DNA of 64,000 nucleotides from Phlegmacium glaucopus (lineage: Eukaryota > Basidiomycota > Agaricomycetes > Agaricales > Cortinariaceae): assembly GCA_015039465.1 (NCBI GenBank), contig MU130396.1, positions 19,960 to 83,959 of the forward strand. The letters run 5' to 3'. Under the pieces are notes generated by a model that saw nothing but the letters and a program-made list of their open reading frames with translations, ran no database searches and was not told the origin of the DNA. Positions 10,638 through 22,295 of this stretch are shown one piece after another (within the stretch, counting starts at the first letter, position 1; the number at the start of each line of letters is the position of its first letter). Both the position numbers and the translations under genes were made by a program.

Positions 10638-11242
10638 GGTCACGACTCAGGATCCTGTAACACCTCAGCATCAACCAGCCGCTCCCTCCGCTCCCCCAAA
10701 TAATGTTTTCTCGTATCATGCAACAACTCCAAGGTCCGAAAAATAGGTCGAATTATCGATTGAACTGCAATGAAAAAGGGTGTTTGAGTTACATAACCAG
10801 AGGGCCATTGCCACACATGGCCTTACTAAGGATAGAACACGGCGTTTGCCGGCGCATTAAGCGTTAATGAGGACAGAACGAGTCCTATAAATAGGACTCG
10901 TAACCTATATTATAATAGACAGTGGGAGATTTTTTCTCTTTCTTTCTTTTTTCTTTTTTCTTTTTTCTTTTTCGAGTGTTAGGATATTTTGGGATATGTC
11001 ACGGTATTGATTTCAGTCTTGCTTCCTGTATCATCAAGTATCGAGGGAGTTTGACTTTCTAATGGTATAACTTTCAAGTAACGAGGTTGCCTCTGGTGGT
11101 GCCTGATGCCGGCTCCTGAATTGGGTCGTGGCATCAAATTTGACTCTTGAGGCTGCACCTTCTCTCTCTCAACCCATCTTTTCGGGGCAAGGTCTCTCAC
11201 AAGCCCCATTCTTGTGACGAGAGGATTTCTCGGATACCTATC
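10638..11242. other. Intergenic region with palindromic TATA motif and pyrimidine tract
   Basis: At 10878-10901 lie 11-bp arms (ACGAGTCCTAT / ATAGGACTCGT) around AA, so that TATAAATA sits at the centre. The same palindrome is found at 48453-48476. A T/C-rich tract (10930-10973) follows, as in many fungal promoters. This may be the promoter of the gene at 11243. Confidence 0.45.
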
Positions 11243-11699
11243 ATGTCGTTGCATTATGATACGAGTCTATTGGCCTTAGCGCCACAAGCTACGAACACTC
11301 AGCTGCAGGTCGGTAATGCATGAGTTCAAATGACAGCAAAATGCTGACTACGACTAGGCAGAAATCGCTAATCATCATCCAAATGCTGTCGAACGAAAAG
11401 AGGCTGTTCTTCCTCCTACCAAGAAGTTACCCTTTCATCACACCCGTAAAGGGATCATCATCATCGTTGTGTTGGCCACCATCTTTATCGCAGTTGTAGT
11501 GGGAGGTGCTGTAGGAGGGACAAGGGCAAAGCACTCGGGCGGGAGCAGGAGTACTCAGGCTACCGCCAGCGCTACCGCCAACGCTACGATTGTCATGAAT
11601 GGTGCTGCGCCTACAGGAGCTACCACAACAGGAGCAACGCAAGGTGCTCACCCTGACCCCACCGGCAGCGCTGTACCTACCGCGCTACCGGAGGGCTAG
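11243..11699 (+). CDS. Small single-pass membrane protein, function unknown
   Basis: Two exons, 11243-11312 and 11362-11699, give 135 residues. The 49-bp intron runs GTAATG..GGCAG and joins LQ-V-E to IANHH. The protein has a short N-terminal part, a basic stretch (PFHHTRKG), one strong membrane segment (IIIIVVLATIFIAVVV) and an Ala/Thr/Ser/Pro-rich tail. The basic residues before the segment suggest the tail faces outside or the lumen. No family recognised. An alternative intron (GTCGG..CTAG) gives nearly the same protein. Confidence 0.5.
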
Positions 11700-12255
11700 G
11701 GGGCAATGGCAGATAAACTTAATACCTGCATTCTTCCTTGGGACCATCGCAAGCCTGGATCAATACTTCGTTTAATGCCTTTATATGCATATATTTCTTT
11801 GATATCATTCGATCATTTTTTGTACAAGGGAAAGGATAAAACTATCCGGAAACCCGGGCCCAAAGTCGCTTATCGGCACAACTTCGGCACGCCTTCCGAC
11901 GTTCAAAGTCCGACTAACAATCAGTTGACCACAAACTAATTCGTAACATAGTGCACCTCCAGGCGAGTATCATTCATTTGAATCTACATATTCCGGCTCT
12001 AATATAACTTGATGCCCTACATACGAAAATCCATGAGTTGTGGACTACAATTGACCCTGGAGGATCAGGGGACAGTTCACCCTTGTGTCCCCTTCTTCAC
12101 GACAGACTCCGCATTTTCACCCAGTGTTGCCCAACGACCAAGCTGAAGTTCTGGCACCCCCACCACGAGGAGGAGCCTCCATTGCTCCCGTCAATTGCTG
12201 ATATTATAGCCTTCCTTTTGGATTCAAGATTGGTGGATCCTGGATTGTCTCCTGG

Positions 12256-14146
12256 TGTTAAGTTTAAAACAAGGGAGTCACATCGGAGTTACTCCGGAAC
12301 AGACGGAACGGAACTGGAACAGTAACCCGGAAAGGACATTGGCCTCAGCGTGTGTGCTGTGCCGCCCAGCTCCTAAGGTGTCCTGATTTCAGAACGGAAG
12401 AAGAAAGTAACAAGTCAGGAGACCTCAGTGACTTAGAGGAAAGACAAGAGGAGGAAACTAAGTTGATATTCGAACTGAGGGAAAAACATACAAGTTTCGA
12501 GTACTTAAATAAATAAAGGAATAGCAACCGAAATATAAGAGATAAATATAAGTGCTGCGTTCTGCTCCCAGAAAGGTTCTGCATTCTTGGGTGAATAATC
12601 CATGGCGGGTATGCTGACTGATGATGGGAAAGATGATGACAAAGATTAGTGGTAGTGGCGAAGAAGTGATAATGGATTTGGAGTATAGACGGTGATATGA
12701 TTTAAATCTGCATAAGCATGGTTTTTGCAATTTTTATCTATTATTTCAGCATAAATATTAATTAATGCACCAATAACTGGTTAATACAACTGATAATAAA
12801 CAAGGGAATCAGAGTTGTCTACCCTACAACTGCTGATTAGACCTATTACTGTGTGACTTAAATGCATATAGTTAATAAGTGTGGTCAATAGACTATCATT
12901 TGTTACACTACAAATTGCATGTCTGGATTAAAACCAATAAATCCATGAATATCCTTATAGACTTGGCACAGGAAAAGTTAAATAAACAATATTGGGTTAG
13001 CAAATGTCATGGGGTGTGATTTTGGAGCAACAGAATATTATTAATAAATATTCAGGGGAAGTTGGTGCCCTAGCAACAGTGGAAGCAGAATAACCAAGAT
13101 AGTGGAACCATGTGATTGTGTGGGAATCATGATGATTAAGGATAGGGGGAGTGCTGAACAATCATAAAGATTGTTTCCAGGCACAATAGGCACAGTTCCC
13201 ACCAAGAGGGGTGGAAACTACCTAAAATTAGGAACATGGGGCTAAAAATAGAACAACCCCTATGTTTCCAGGAACAATGAGTGCACATGGTGCCAGAACC
13301 AAAGTAAGGGTACCAGGAACCAGTATATCTATTTTTGGACATTATCTATTTTTAAGTATCTCAAATGTATAAAATACCTCCCAGGGTTTGTAAATAGTCA
13401 GAAAATTGGATTCTTTCTTTCCCCCCCTCATTTGCAACCTAGTACAGCTCACTGTCTTAGACATTGAGCAAGAACACTTGTCTTTGAGTAGTGGACTTGA
13501 AAATAAATCAGTTTCTCAGAGTTGTTTGACTTGTTGCAATAATTGTTGAATTGTTGTAAAAGTTGTTGTTGTGTTAAAGTCATAGCAGAAGCAAGAGGGC
13601 TTCTTGTGTATGCAATTGTGTTAAAGTCATAGCAGAAGTTTGAGTCTTCTTGTGTATGCAATTGTGTTGAAGTTGTAACAAAGTCTTGGACTTTTGTGTA
13701 CACAAATTGTAAATCAATCAGAGAAGTCTTAGGAATTCTTCTACTGATTGTTGGTGCAAGCCATAAATTGCAAAACCACTTTACAAGTTTGATCATCCTT
13801 TAATTGATCCAAATTATTGTTGTTGTTGTGTGTGTTTAGTTGAAGTGAATTCAAAATATTGGAAAGGTTATACTTTCTAGAAAACCCAACTTGCATTATT
13901 AAAATTGTATAAAGTATTGATTGAGTGATTGTTTTGAGTAGAGATTTATAATCTTGAAAATACACCTTTTCTCAACAACCTCTGTGCAGTTACATCAACG
14001 GAGGAACCGGAATGACACAGAGAAGTCTCGGAGTTGAACATAGGAAGAGTAGTTCGGGATATAAGGGAAGGCACTGTACAGAGTATGGACTACCGGAAAC
14101 AGCTCTGACGGAACCGGAACGGAGTAACGTATAACAGAATGTAACA
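12256..14146 (+). mobile_element. Solo LTR (family A), itself interrupted
   Basis: It starts TGTTAAGTTTA and ends GAATGTAACA, with exact 5-bp duplications CCTGG at 12251-12255 and 14147-14151. Without the insert at 12694-13997 the LTR is about 587 bp, matching the other family members. No gag or pol sequence is present. It landed in the truncated MULE copy. Confidence 0.9.
12694..13997. mobile_element. Nested LTR-like element, 1304 bp
   Basis: It begins TGATATGATT and ends GTTACATCA, with ACGG on both sides (12690-12693 and 13998-14001). Other family A LTRs run uninterrupted through this point, which proves an insertion. It is non-coding, has a TATA-like TATAAAAT near 13369, and holds two near repeats of a CTTCTTGTGTATGCAATTGT unit (about 13600-13670). 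The TG..CA ends and 4-bp duplication suggest a large solo LTR of another retrotransposon family, but other element types are possible. Confidence 0.6.
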
Positions 14147-14154
14147 CCTGGTGC

Positions 14155-14806
14155 TTTGCTTCATATTGTGATGATCTGAGAAGAGATTAGAATTTCGTAG
14201 TTCCGAGATTACCCTTGCAAAATTACTGTATGTCTTGAAGGGAGCCAATCAATTCGTCGAGTTGCTCCTGAGTTTGGATCCCTGATATCAAAGGCCTTAT
14301 TGCTGCCTGCGCCTCGTGAAATACTGTTTGAGCTGGGATTTTTTGAGTAGGAATGGGTGCTGTTGACGTCAATGTGGAGGTGGTGACAGAGATTTCACAA
14401 CGCGCTGAGTGGCTGTCACTTGCAGGTACAGCAGAGACCGTACTGAGGTCAAGGTCACGATCTTGATACCCAGGCCACCTGTAGAGTAGATAGGTTAGAA
14501 AGTATTCAGTTCAAACAATATGAATATCTACCATGGGTCGAATTACTCCAAGAATAAAATGAAGGTTTCTTACAACACTAAGCGCTTGGAAGTAGTGCCA
14601 ACATGGGATCCCAAGATTCATACCCATACAACAGTCGCAAACATACTGATCATTTGGTAACAGAGAAAGTATGTGGGTGGTTCCAAGTCCCTTGTGGGTG
14701 AATGTTTGACTTGATGAGTCATGACCTTCTCTGTGAATTAAATGTAGAAGATATCTGGTACCGATGTGGGATGCATCATTTTCGAAATGGTTCAGCATAT
14801 GCTACT
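14155..14806 (-). pseudogene. MULE transposase C-terminal fragment with SWIM zinc finger
   Basis: The minus-strand reading contains YVCDCCMGMNLGIPCWHYFQ, a SWIM-type zinc finger (CxC..CxH) as found near the C-terminus of FAR1-like and MULE transposases. It is followed by an intron and a Gln/Ser/Thr-rich part homologous to 20210-20515. In this copy the SWIM frame is intact, whereas the full-length copy has an extra G there. The rest of the transposase is missing. Confidence 0.75.
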
Positions 14807-15456
14807 AGTTGATATTCAACATCTCGGTAGATTGAATTTTGTTCAGAATTAGCATTAAAAGGGTCGAAACAATGGATAATTCTAATCAGAAACCCCCCCT
14901 CCATCAACTGATGGGGTTATTTGTAGAAACCCTATGTCGGAGATGAACCCAGACCTGCCGGGAATGTGCCATGTATCTGCCGTGACTGCTGTGTATCATT
15001 GCACGTCATTCATCAAGCTCCATCTTTGACTCCATCCTTTCTACGTAACACCTACTGTACCCTTGGACCTCAGTGGTCACCCAACCGGCCCCTAGCAACC
15101 ATCTCTCTGCATCCTTGGACCTCAATGGTCACCCAACCACCCTACAAACATCTCTCTGCTTCATGTGGCCTTGTAGATGACCTAGGCCACTATGAGTGCA
15201 TACCGGAGTGCAATGGGGGTGTCTGAAGCGGAAGGTTCTTCCTGTTGCTCGTGTGGTGTGTGGGGCTCCAATAGAGTAGGCCCTGCCTCTTATTTGTCTG
15301 GTGGGGTATTCAGGAGAGTAAGTTGCCTCCTATTCAAACCAAGTAAATTGTTTAAAAGCTGTTCCACTACAGTGAGACTCAAGTTATAAGTACTAGACAA
15401 ATGTACAATATTTCTCTGCAATTTTTACACCCTATTATGCTCCCAACTGCCTCAAG

Positions 15457-18400
15457 ATGAATTTTGATGAATATTCTTCACCATTATCCCATCTATCCTT
15501 CTTGGCTGACTACTTCTCCAAACTTCTATTTGGTCAGGCTGCTGCGCTCCAATATCCTACCATCGCACCACCTGGTGCAGTAACCAGCCAGAAGTTCTCA
15601 ACTGAAGAACCGAAAAGTGCCATTGCCACCTTGGTGTTGCCACTCGATATAATTCCCAGTATTTGTGATCTCCTGCCCACCACTTCAGCAATGGAAGGTG
15701 CCTATGCAGAGGGTATGCGATCTGTGTTGGTTGAATTTTGTATGGGTGGTGATGAGTATGGTTACTGCTATCACTTTAGGAAGGTACAGTGCTTGTATTC
15801 AAGTTGTCATTCAATATGCATGCTAGCACTCTTCTACCGCAGATCCGATCTATTGTCCTTGTCTGTAATCATAAAAATCATGTGGAGAGTGTGCGCAACC
15901 TTATTCTCCATCTTTTGTCAGCATATTTCTCAGAGATTAGTTTGGCTGTTGCTGAACTGAAATGGACACCTATCCTCTCTACTATCCGAGGCCTATCAAC
16001 AAATGATGTGCCCCTATGGAGGCTTGCTATGCTTCTCAATGAACGCTGGATGGATGAAGATGTACTCAATGCCTTAGCTGAAATTTCATACTTTAAGCAT
16101 CAAGCGACAATGCCTCCTCCTTGTGGCCCTGCAATCCCGGTCTGCCTTTTCCTTCCAACATCCTTCCTTTCTGATGCACGCAGACACTACCAAAGCCAAC
16201 CACAGCAATATACCACTGAAATACTTGATCTTCGAGAGTGTTTGCTGTTGACTGCCATCCAGAGCATATCCATCACATCTGTCTTCAACAACCACTATAC
16301 TGCCTATGTTTACCATGTCGGGTCAACAATCATAGACCATGGAGATTCATTGCATCAGCCGCCTGCTAATGATATCCTGGATATTATCTCTTGGGTTATC
16401 ACAGGCCTTGGATACCCGCATGTTGATACCATCAGTAGTGGGACTATCTCAAAACAGGGTGGTTTCAATGGCGGAGATGGGAGCTGTGGTGTTGCGGCAC
16501 TGAATTTTATTGAATGTTATGCTGATGAAAAGCTTTGCCAATGGCAACTCTTCTGGGACATGGCCCTTCAGAACCTGATTTGCTATCACAACGGTGCACA
16601 AATGGAGAACTTTCTTGCTGTGGTATGGAAGCCAGTAACGCATATTTCTCCAAGTCAGACTGCTACAGTGATTTCTCCTCTCGCATCTGGTTATATTGAT
16701 TTCAATATGTATTTGCCGCTGGTAAGCTGGTTCAATCCATCTGTCATGAGTGATTGTTTATGACCTTCACTTGTAGAATCACCATCCCATCTACCCTTTT
16801 ATCTCTCATGAAACAGCCCTACAGCGTCAACTTCAAAAAACATCAGCTCCAATTGCAAACCTAACATTGACTTGGACACTGTTGCCTTTGCCAATCATGC
16901 CTGATTGTCCCTCCAACGCAGTTCCTTTGATAGGAAATCTGGCTTCCACACTCTTGTCTGTGCCGATCAAGCTTGAACCACCACCCAAAAATCCCACTCC
17001 TCCAGCTTTCTTCATTTCACCAACTTGCCCAGCCCAAAAGCGCAGGAACAACCATTCAGAATCTATTTCTCCCACTCAACCTCGTCGCCAACGCCGCCGC
17101 CAGCAATCTATCACTACAATCTTATCCAACTCAGATACCTCATTGTCTTTAATCAAACAGCTGCGGTTAACCCCATTATTACCAAAGACAGAGGTAGCTT
17201 GTCACAAACACCACCGCCAGCCATCTATCACTACAATCTCATCCAACTCAGATATCTCATTGTTGTTAAGTTTAAAGCAAAGGAGAAGTCACGTCGGAGT
17301 TACTCCGGAACGGACGGAACGGAACCGGAACAGTAACCCAGAAAGGATGTTGGCCTCAGCGTATGTGCTGTGCCGCCCAGCTCCTAAGGTGTCCTGATTT
17401 CGGAACGGAAGAAGAAAGTACAAGTCAGAAGACCTCAGTGACTTAGAGGGAAAACAAGAGGAGGGGAACTAAGTTGATATTCGAACTAAGGGAAAACATA
17501 CAAGTTCGAGTACTTTAAATATAAAGAGAATTGCAACCGAAATATAGAATATAAATATAAGTGCTGTGTTCTGCTCCCGGGAAAGGTCCTGCATTCTTGG
17601 GTGAATAATCCATGGCTAGTGTGCTGACTGATGATGGGAAAGATGATGACAAAGAATAGTGGTAGTGGCGAAGAAGTGATAACGGGTTTGGAGTATAGTC
17701 GGAGGAACCGGAATGTCACGGAGAAGTCTCAGAGTTGAACATAGAAGGAGTAGTTCGGGATATAAGGGAAGGCACTGTACGGAGTACGGACTACCGGAAA
17801 CAGCTCCGACGGAGCTGGACCGGAGTAACGTATGACAGAATGTAACAATTGTCCCCAATCAAGCAGCTGCAGCTATCCCCATTATTACCAAAGACAGAGG
17901 CAGAGATGGCATCATACAATGTCACAGACCTTTGCTCCAGTCCTGAGGACCATAAGCCTCTCTCTCAAGCCACAAAGCGTGAGTCTTTGCCTACCCAACA
18001 GCTATGTGTCCCAAAATGTGAACCCGCTATCATAGATCTCTGCAGCCCAGAGCCCAAAGGACGTTCTGTGGGAAGACAGCCTTACTCAACCCAGGCCACT
18101 GTGAAGCCATCCCTGCGCTTAGTAGAACCGGCACCAGGAATTGTTTGCAAAGGTAGTGTATTCAACAGCTGGGAGGATGCTCGTGAAGCTGTATATGCCT
18201 GTGAAGCACGGCTTGGACACTGTTGGCGCATTTCTCAAGGGAAGGTCGACAAGCATGGAAATAGGAAGAAAGTCACCTTTTGCTGTAACCATTATTACCA
18301 TGCCATCCCAGTTCATTTGCCTGTAATTGACCCTTCTGATCATTGCCATGGAAAGACAATCAAGACTGAGTGCCTCGCTCATGTGAATGTCAACCGCATC

Positions 18401-20786
18401 ACAAATTCCTCTCTCTATCACATAAACCTTACCCACTGGGATCACAACCATGCTTGAGAGATACCAGAAGGTGCCCCTGCTTGACGTCAACCAACAGCAG
18501 TGGAAAAAGTAGCAATCTCCCAGCTGGCAACAAGTCTGACTCAGACCTTTACACATGGACAAATTGCAGCAGTCCTAAAGTCTCAGGCTGATGAATCCTC
18601 CAACGTTTTGGAACCACGCCAGATAAGCAACATCATCAATGATGCTCATAGCAAAGCTCGTGCTGAAGTTAATGATCTTGGAGGTGATTTTCCAGCCATC
18701 ATCGCGAGCCTTGAGGAGAAAGGCTGGCTCCATTTTCTTAAGCTTGATGAGGATCAGGTTGTCACAGGTATCTGGTGGCAGTCGCCACTCCAGGGTGAGC
18801 TCTGTCGATGTTACGGCGACATCCTAATCAACGACAACACCTATGCTCAAAACCAAAATGGATATCCACTCGACATTGGCATTATCATCAACGGGCATGG
18901 CTGTTCATGCAATGCTTGGTACACATTGCATGCCCAAGAAGACATTACACACCATGACTGGGTCTTCGGCTGTCATCTTCAAAGTGCTGGTGTCCACCCG
19001 GAAGGGCTGATCTCTGATCGCCAAAGATCCATAATTGCAAGCGCTCACCGAATCCTGCCTCTCACCCCACATTTCTTTTGCATCCATCACCTTGACAGTA
19101 ATGTGGAAACCAATGTCCATCGAGGTCTAGGCTCACAGTGGTCAAAATTCACACAGATGTTCTGGAAGACATACCATGCCATTTCCCCAGAAGAATTTGA
19201 CCACCATTGGCTTATTCTCATAAACAACTTCCCCTCTGCTCAACAGTACCTCCAGGATGAGTTATATCCTTGCCGGTCTCAATGGGCATGGGCCTACACT
19301 AGCTTCCAATTTACCTGTCGTGTCCACACCAATGGCCGTGTCGAAGGAGAGAACCGCGTCAACAAGATCATTGGTGGTCCCAAGAAAAGTGCGATGCAAC
19401 TATTTGATGGCCTCAATGAGCGTACTACTGGTCAGGGCATCCAGGACATGATTTGTGTTTGTGATGTATGTTATTTTTGCTATGCTGTTACTACTTTTGC
19501 TTACAACATCATCTTGTAGTCTTCGTGTCGCCAGCATGCTGGACCCATTGGGTCAGTCTTCCCAGGTCCGCTTTGAGTGCTTAGAATGTATGTGGGACCA
19601 TAAGCACTTCAGAGAAGCTTCAAGGAGATGGAATTGAGCATGTACTACCGTATGGAGGTTTTACAACGGCCAGATGGTGTTTGGGACTGGGTATGTTGTC
19701 CAAATATAATCTATTCCAGTGTTTTTTTCCTAAGAGTAGATGTTTTTCATTTATCAGAACGAGTATGCGATTCAAGTTAATAAGGAAATTGGCTATGACT
19801 GGACAGCCGGAGAAGAAACGGTAGGTGCCTCTTCCAAGTTTTTAAATTTCTTTTCATTCGTTGATCCCTTTATTTAGCATATGGTCAATAAATTCGAAAA
19901 TGATACTTCATATATTGGCACAGCCTGGCTGCTCTGTTTGGCCCAAGGACGAGGCCTTCAAGTCCAACATCTGCTACACATTACCCATCTTGGACATGGG
20001 ACAACTCATATCCTTGCCATATTGCCCAACAATCACTATGTCTGTGATTGCTGCATGGGGTATGAATATTGGTATTCCCTGCCGTCACTACTTTCAAGCC
20101 CTCAGCGTTGTGACAAACTTTCACTTTATTATTGGTGTAGTTCAAGCACGGTAAATACTACCCACTTTCTCTGAATATTGCCATATTGACTAATGGCTTT
20201 TCAGTTGGTATCAAGACCGCAACCTCGACACATCAATTGTTCCTCCAACTGCTGCTAACGAGAACACCTCATTGCATCATGAGGTCCCCCATGCAGCCGC
20301 TTCAACGGCCTCACAGACACATCTGAATGTAACTGCACCTTCTAATCCATTCCAATTGCAACTCCAGCCGTCAATTGCTCCAGTTCCTACCCAGACGATC
20401 GCAGCAAGAACAGTGTTTCACAAAGCACAAGCAGCAATTCAGCCACTCATAGCAGGAATTCAAACGCAGGAGCAGCTTGATAGCCTGCTTGACTCGTTTC
20501 ATGGAATCCGGTAGGTCCATTTTGTCACATCCGAGGGGAGGAAATCGCTGACGGATTATCAGGTCTGCGCAAGCTGATGAAAAGCATCGAGAGGCGATTC
20601 ACGACCCACCCACCTTGAATCCGAAGGGTAGACCCAGATCACAGAGGATGACAGGTCCAACGGAAGGCCACCCTCGAGGTGGAGGAGCTAGTATTACAAA
20701 CAAGATAGGTGGCTCTGGGTGAAAGTGTGGGGTATGCCGCCAGACAGGTCATACCCATTCGACTTGCCCATTAGTTCCTTATGCAT
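15457..20786 (+). pseudogene. MULE transposase gene with N-terminal Ulp1-like protease, inactivated
   Basis: Reading in order: a Ulp1/C48-type cysteine protease region (exons about 15457-15783 and 15841-16722) with NHYTAYVYH, IDHGDSL and GGDGSCGVAALNF as likely His, Asp and Cys sites; a Pro/Ser-rich linker with a duplicated SNSD..KQL..PLLPKTE unit; a FAR1/WRKY-GCM1-like finger ending HWDHNHA; a DDE transposase with NDNTYAQNQNGYPLDIG, ISDRQRSI, CIHH and GRVEGENRVNK, so all three catalytic acids remain; a SWIM finger near 20040-20100; and a CCHC knuckle (CGVCRQTGHTHSTCP) at the end. Damage: a solo LTR within a codon run, TGA at 18455-18457 and 18482-18484, a further frame break around 19540-19620, and one extra G in the SWIM motif near 20060. 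Ulp1 proteases cleave SUMO-like modifiers; its role in an element is unknown. Confidence 0.85.
17264..17847 (+). mobile_element. Solo LTR (family A) inside the MULE gene
   Basis: 584 bp, TGTTAAG..GTAACA, with exact duplications ATTGT at 17259-17263 and 17848-17852. Removing it and one duplication restores a continuous frame (ISLSPIKQLQLSPLLPK), so the transposase gene was open when it inserted. Confidence 0.93.
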
Positions 20787-21136
20787 AATCTAGTATTTCG
20801 AGTGCTTGCCAGTGTATCTTAATGTATTAGAAACTATCTACGCACCCTTGGTGTCTTCCAAGCTCTAGAATACTGCTCCATACTGCTTAACTCTCCACCT
20901 GTCCCCTGCATATTCAGCCGGCCGTTGGACCTCAAACATTTTGAGGACTGGCTATCAGTGACAACCTGGGTTTACATGCAAGCACTTTGGAAACCTGGGG
21001 GTGATCCCGAGAAAGGGGGGTTTCTGGATAGTTTTATCCCGAAACAATGGCTGGTAATTTTGGAAGGATATACATAGTCCGACACACTCCCCAAATGGGG
21101 AAGCTATGAGATGCGACACACCGTGCTTCGGCTGCC

Positions 21137-21713
21137 TGTTACATTCCATCATACGTTACTCCGGTCCGACTCTGTCGGAGTTGTCTCCGGTAGTCCGTAC
21201 TCCGTTCCAGTACTTTCCCTTGCCTCCAGATTTACTCCTTCTATGTCCAACTCCGAGACTTTTCCGTATCATTCCGGCTCTTCCGACGTTACTCCAAACT
21301 CATTTCCACATCTTTGTCACAACCACTATTTTTGTCATCACTTTCCCACCATCAGTCAGCACACCAGCTATGGATTATTCATCCCAAGAATGCAGGACCT
21401 TCCGGGAGCAGAACGCAGCATTTATATTTATATTTTATATTTCAGATGCTATTCCTTTTATATTTAAGTACTCGAAACTTGTATGTTTTCCTCAGTTCGA
21501 ATATCGACTTAGTTTCCCACTCTTGGTCTTCCTCTAAGTTCTTTGCAACTTCCGGTTCCGCTCTGCTCCGTCTTACTCCGAAATTAGGACACGAAGGTTC
21601 TGGGTAGCACAGCACATAAGCTGAGGCTAAGTCCTATCCTTTCCGTGACTCCGTTCCGTGACTCCGTCCGATACTCCGTCCGATACTCCGGAACAGAGTT
21701 CTCGAACTTAACA
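21137..21713 (-). mobile_element. Solo LTR (family A), reverse orientation
   Basis: Begins TGTTACATTCC and ends CGAACTTAACA, the reverse of the family ends, with exact CTGCC duplications at 21132-21136 and 21714-21718. 577 bp, non-coding. Confidence 0.92.
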
Positions 21714-22295
21714 CTGCCTCACGGCAGCCGGAGTTCTAACCTGCCCAAGATACCTGCCCCTAACTCTACCGCTAACCTGAACAAAAACCACTAACACAAA
21801 CCCCTAACACTAACCAGGACCTAACCAATTACTAGCCCAACCCAAACCCCATCGGCACTTAACCGGCAGACTCGCCGGAGTATCAAAAACAAGTTGATGG
21901 CCAGCCACAGCATCCAATTTGATGGGAGATCGGCAACACATGTCCCTTTGTGATGTGAGTCACGGTGTGTTCGGTGTCGATGCTCGTATACACTGGTCCT
22001 TGTCCATTTCCTGTTCCTAATTTGAAGTTTTTGAATGTTGGGTCTCGTCATGGTCCAATGCATGTGCCCGCTACTAGTATTCAATGAAAATGCTTATCTC
22101 TTATAGTTACAACATTAGTGTTTATTCGGAAATCAGTGAATACTACAGGAAGGCTAAAGTCCAGGAACGAGGTCAAAGCCCACCCAAATCCTCTTCCATT
22201 TAAGGTCACGTGCCAGTATATGTATGACGAGTTATGTAATATTTGAGCTTATTAACAACGGCATACTATTATACCATTACGAACACTCCAAATTC
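21714..22295. other. Intergenic region and promoter of the phosphatase gene
   Basis: The first part holds irregular CTAAC-containing C-rich sequence. From about 22005 on it is homologous to 7930-8085. No TATA box obvious. The phosphatase start codon follows at 22296. Confidence 0.45.

Larger units (their letters stand above)
11834..14811 (-). mobile_element. 5'-truncated MULE copy (3' end only), interrupted by LTR elements
   Basis: The terminus at 11834 (GGATAAAACTATCCGGAAAC) matches the right terminus of the full MULE at 21039 in reverse. Running up the minus strand are a degraded C-terminal zinc-knuckle region (about 12040-12255), then a solo LTR (12256-14146), then the Gln-rich and SWIM-encoding segment (14155-14806). 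At about 14812 it stops abruptly against sequence homologous to F-box gene 1's 3' flank. Only the last part of the transposase gene is present, so this copy is dead. Confidence 0.8.
14874..21039 (+). mobile_element. Full-length MULE-type DNA transposon, about 6.2 kb with embedded LTR
   Basis: The left end GGATAATTCTAATCAGAAAC and the right end in reverse, GGATAAAACTATCCAGAAAC, form imperfect inverted repeats continuing into a C run. They are flanked by an exact 9-bp duplication CGAAACAAT (14865-14873 and 21040-21048). Nine-bp duplications are typical of Mutator-like elements. An unoccupied relative of the site is present at 6466-6480. The element carries one multi-exon gene (15457-20786) and a later solo LTR (17264-17847). 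Confidence 0.9.

Noticed and set aside
10979..11254. Minus-strand open frame of 91 residues
   Set aside because: Lies in the promoter of the small membrane protein gene, has low complexity and no recognisable motif.
21740..21815. CTAACCC-like runs resembling telomere repeats
   Set aside because: Spacing and sequence are irregular (CCTAAC, ACTAAC, GCTAAC); not a telomeric array.
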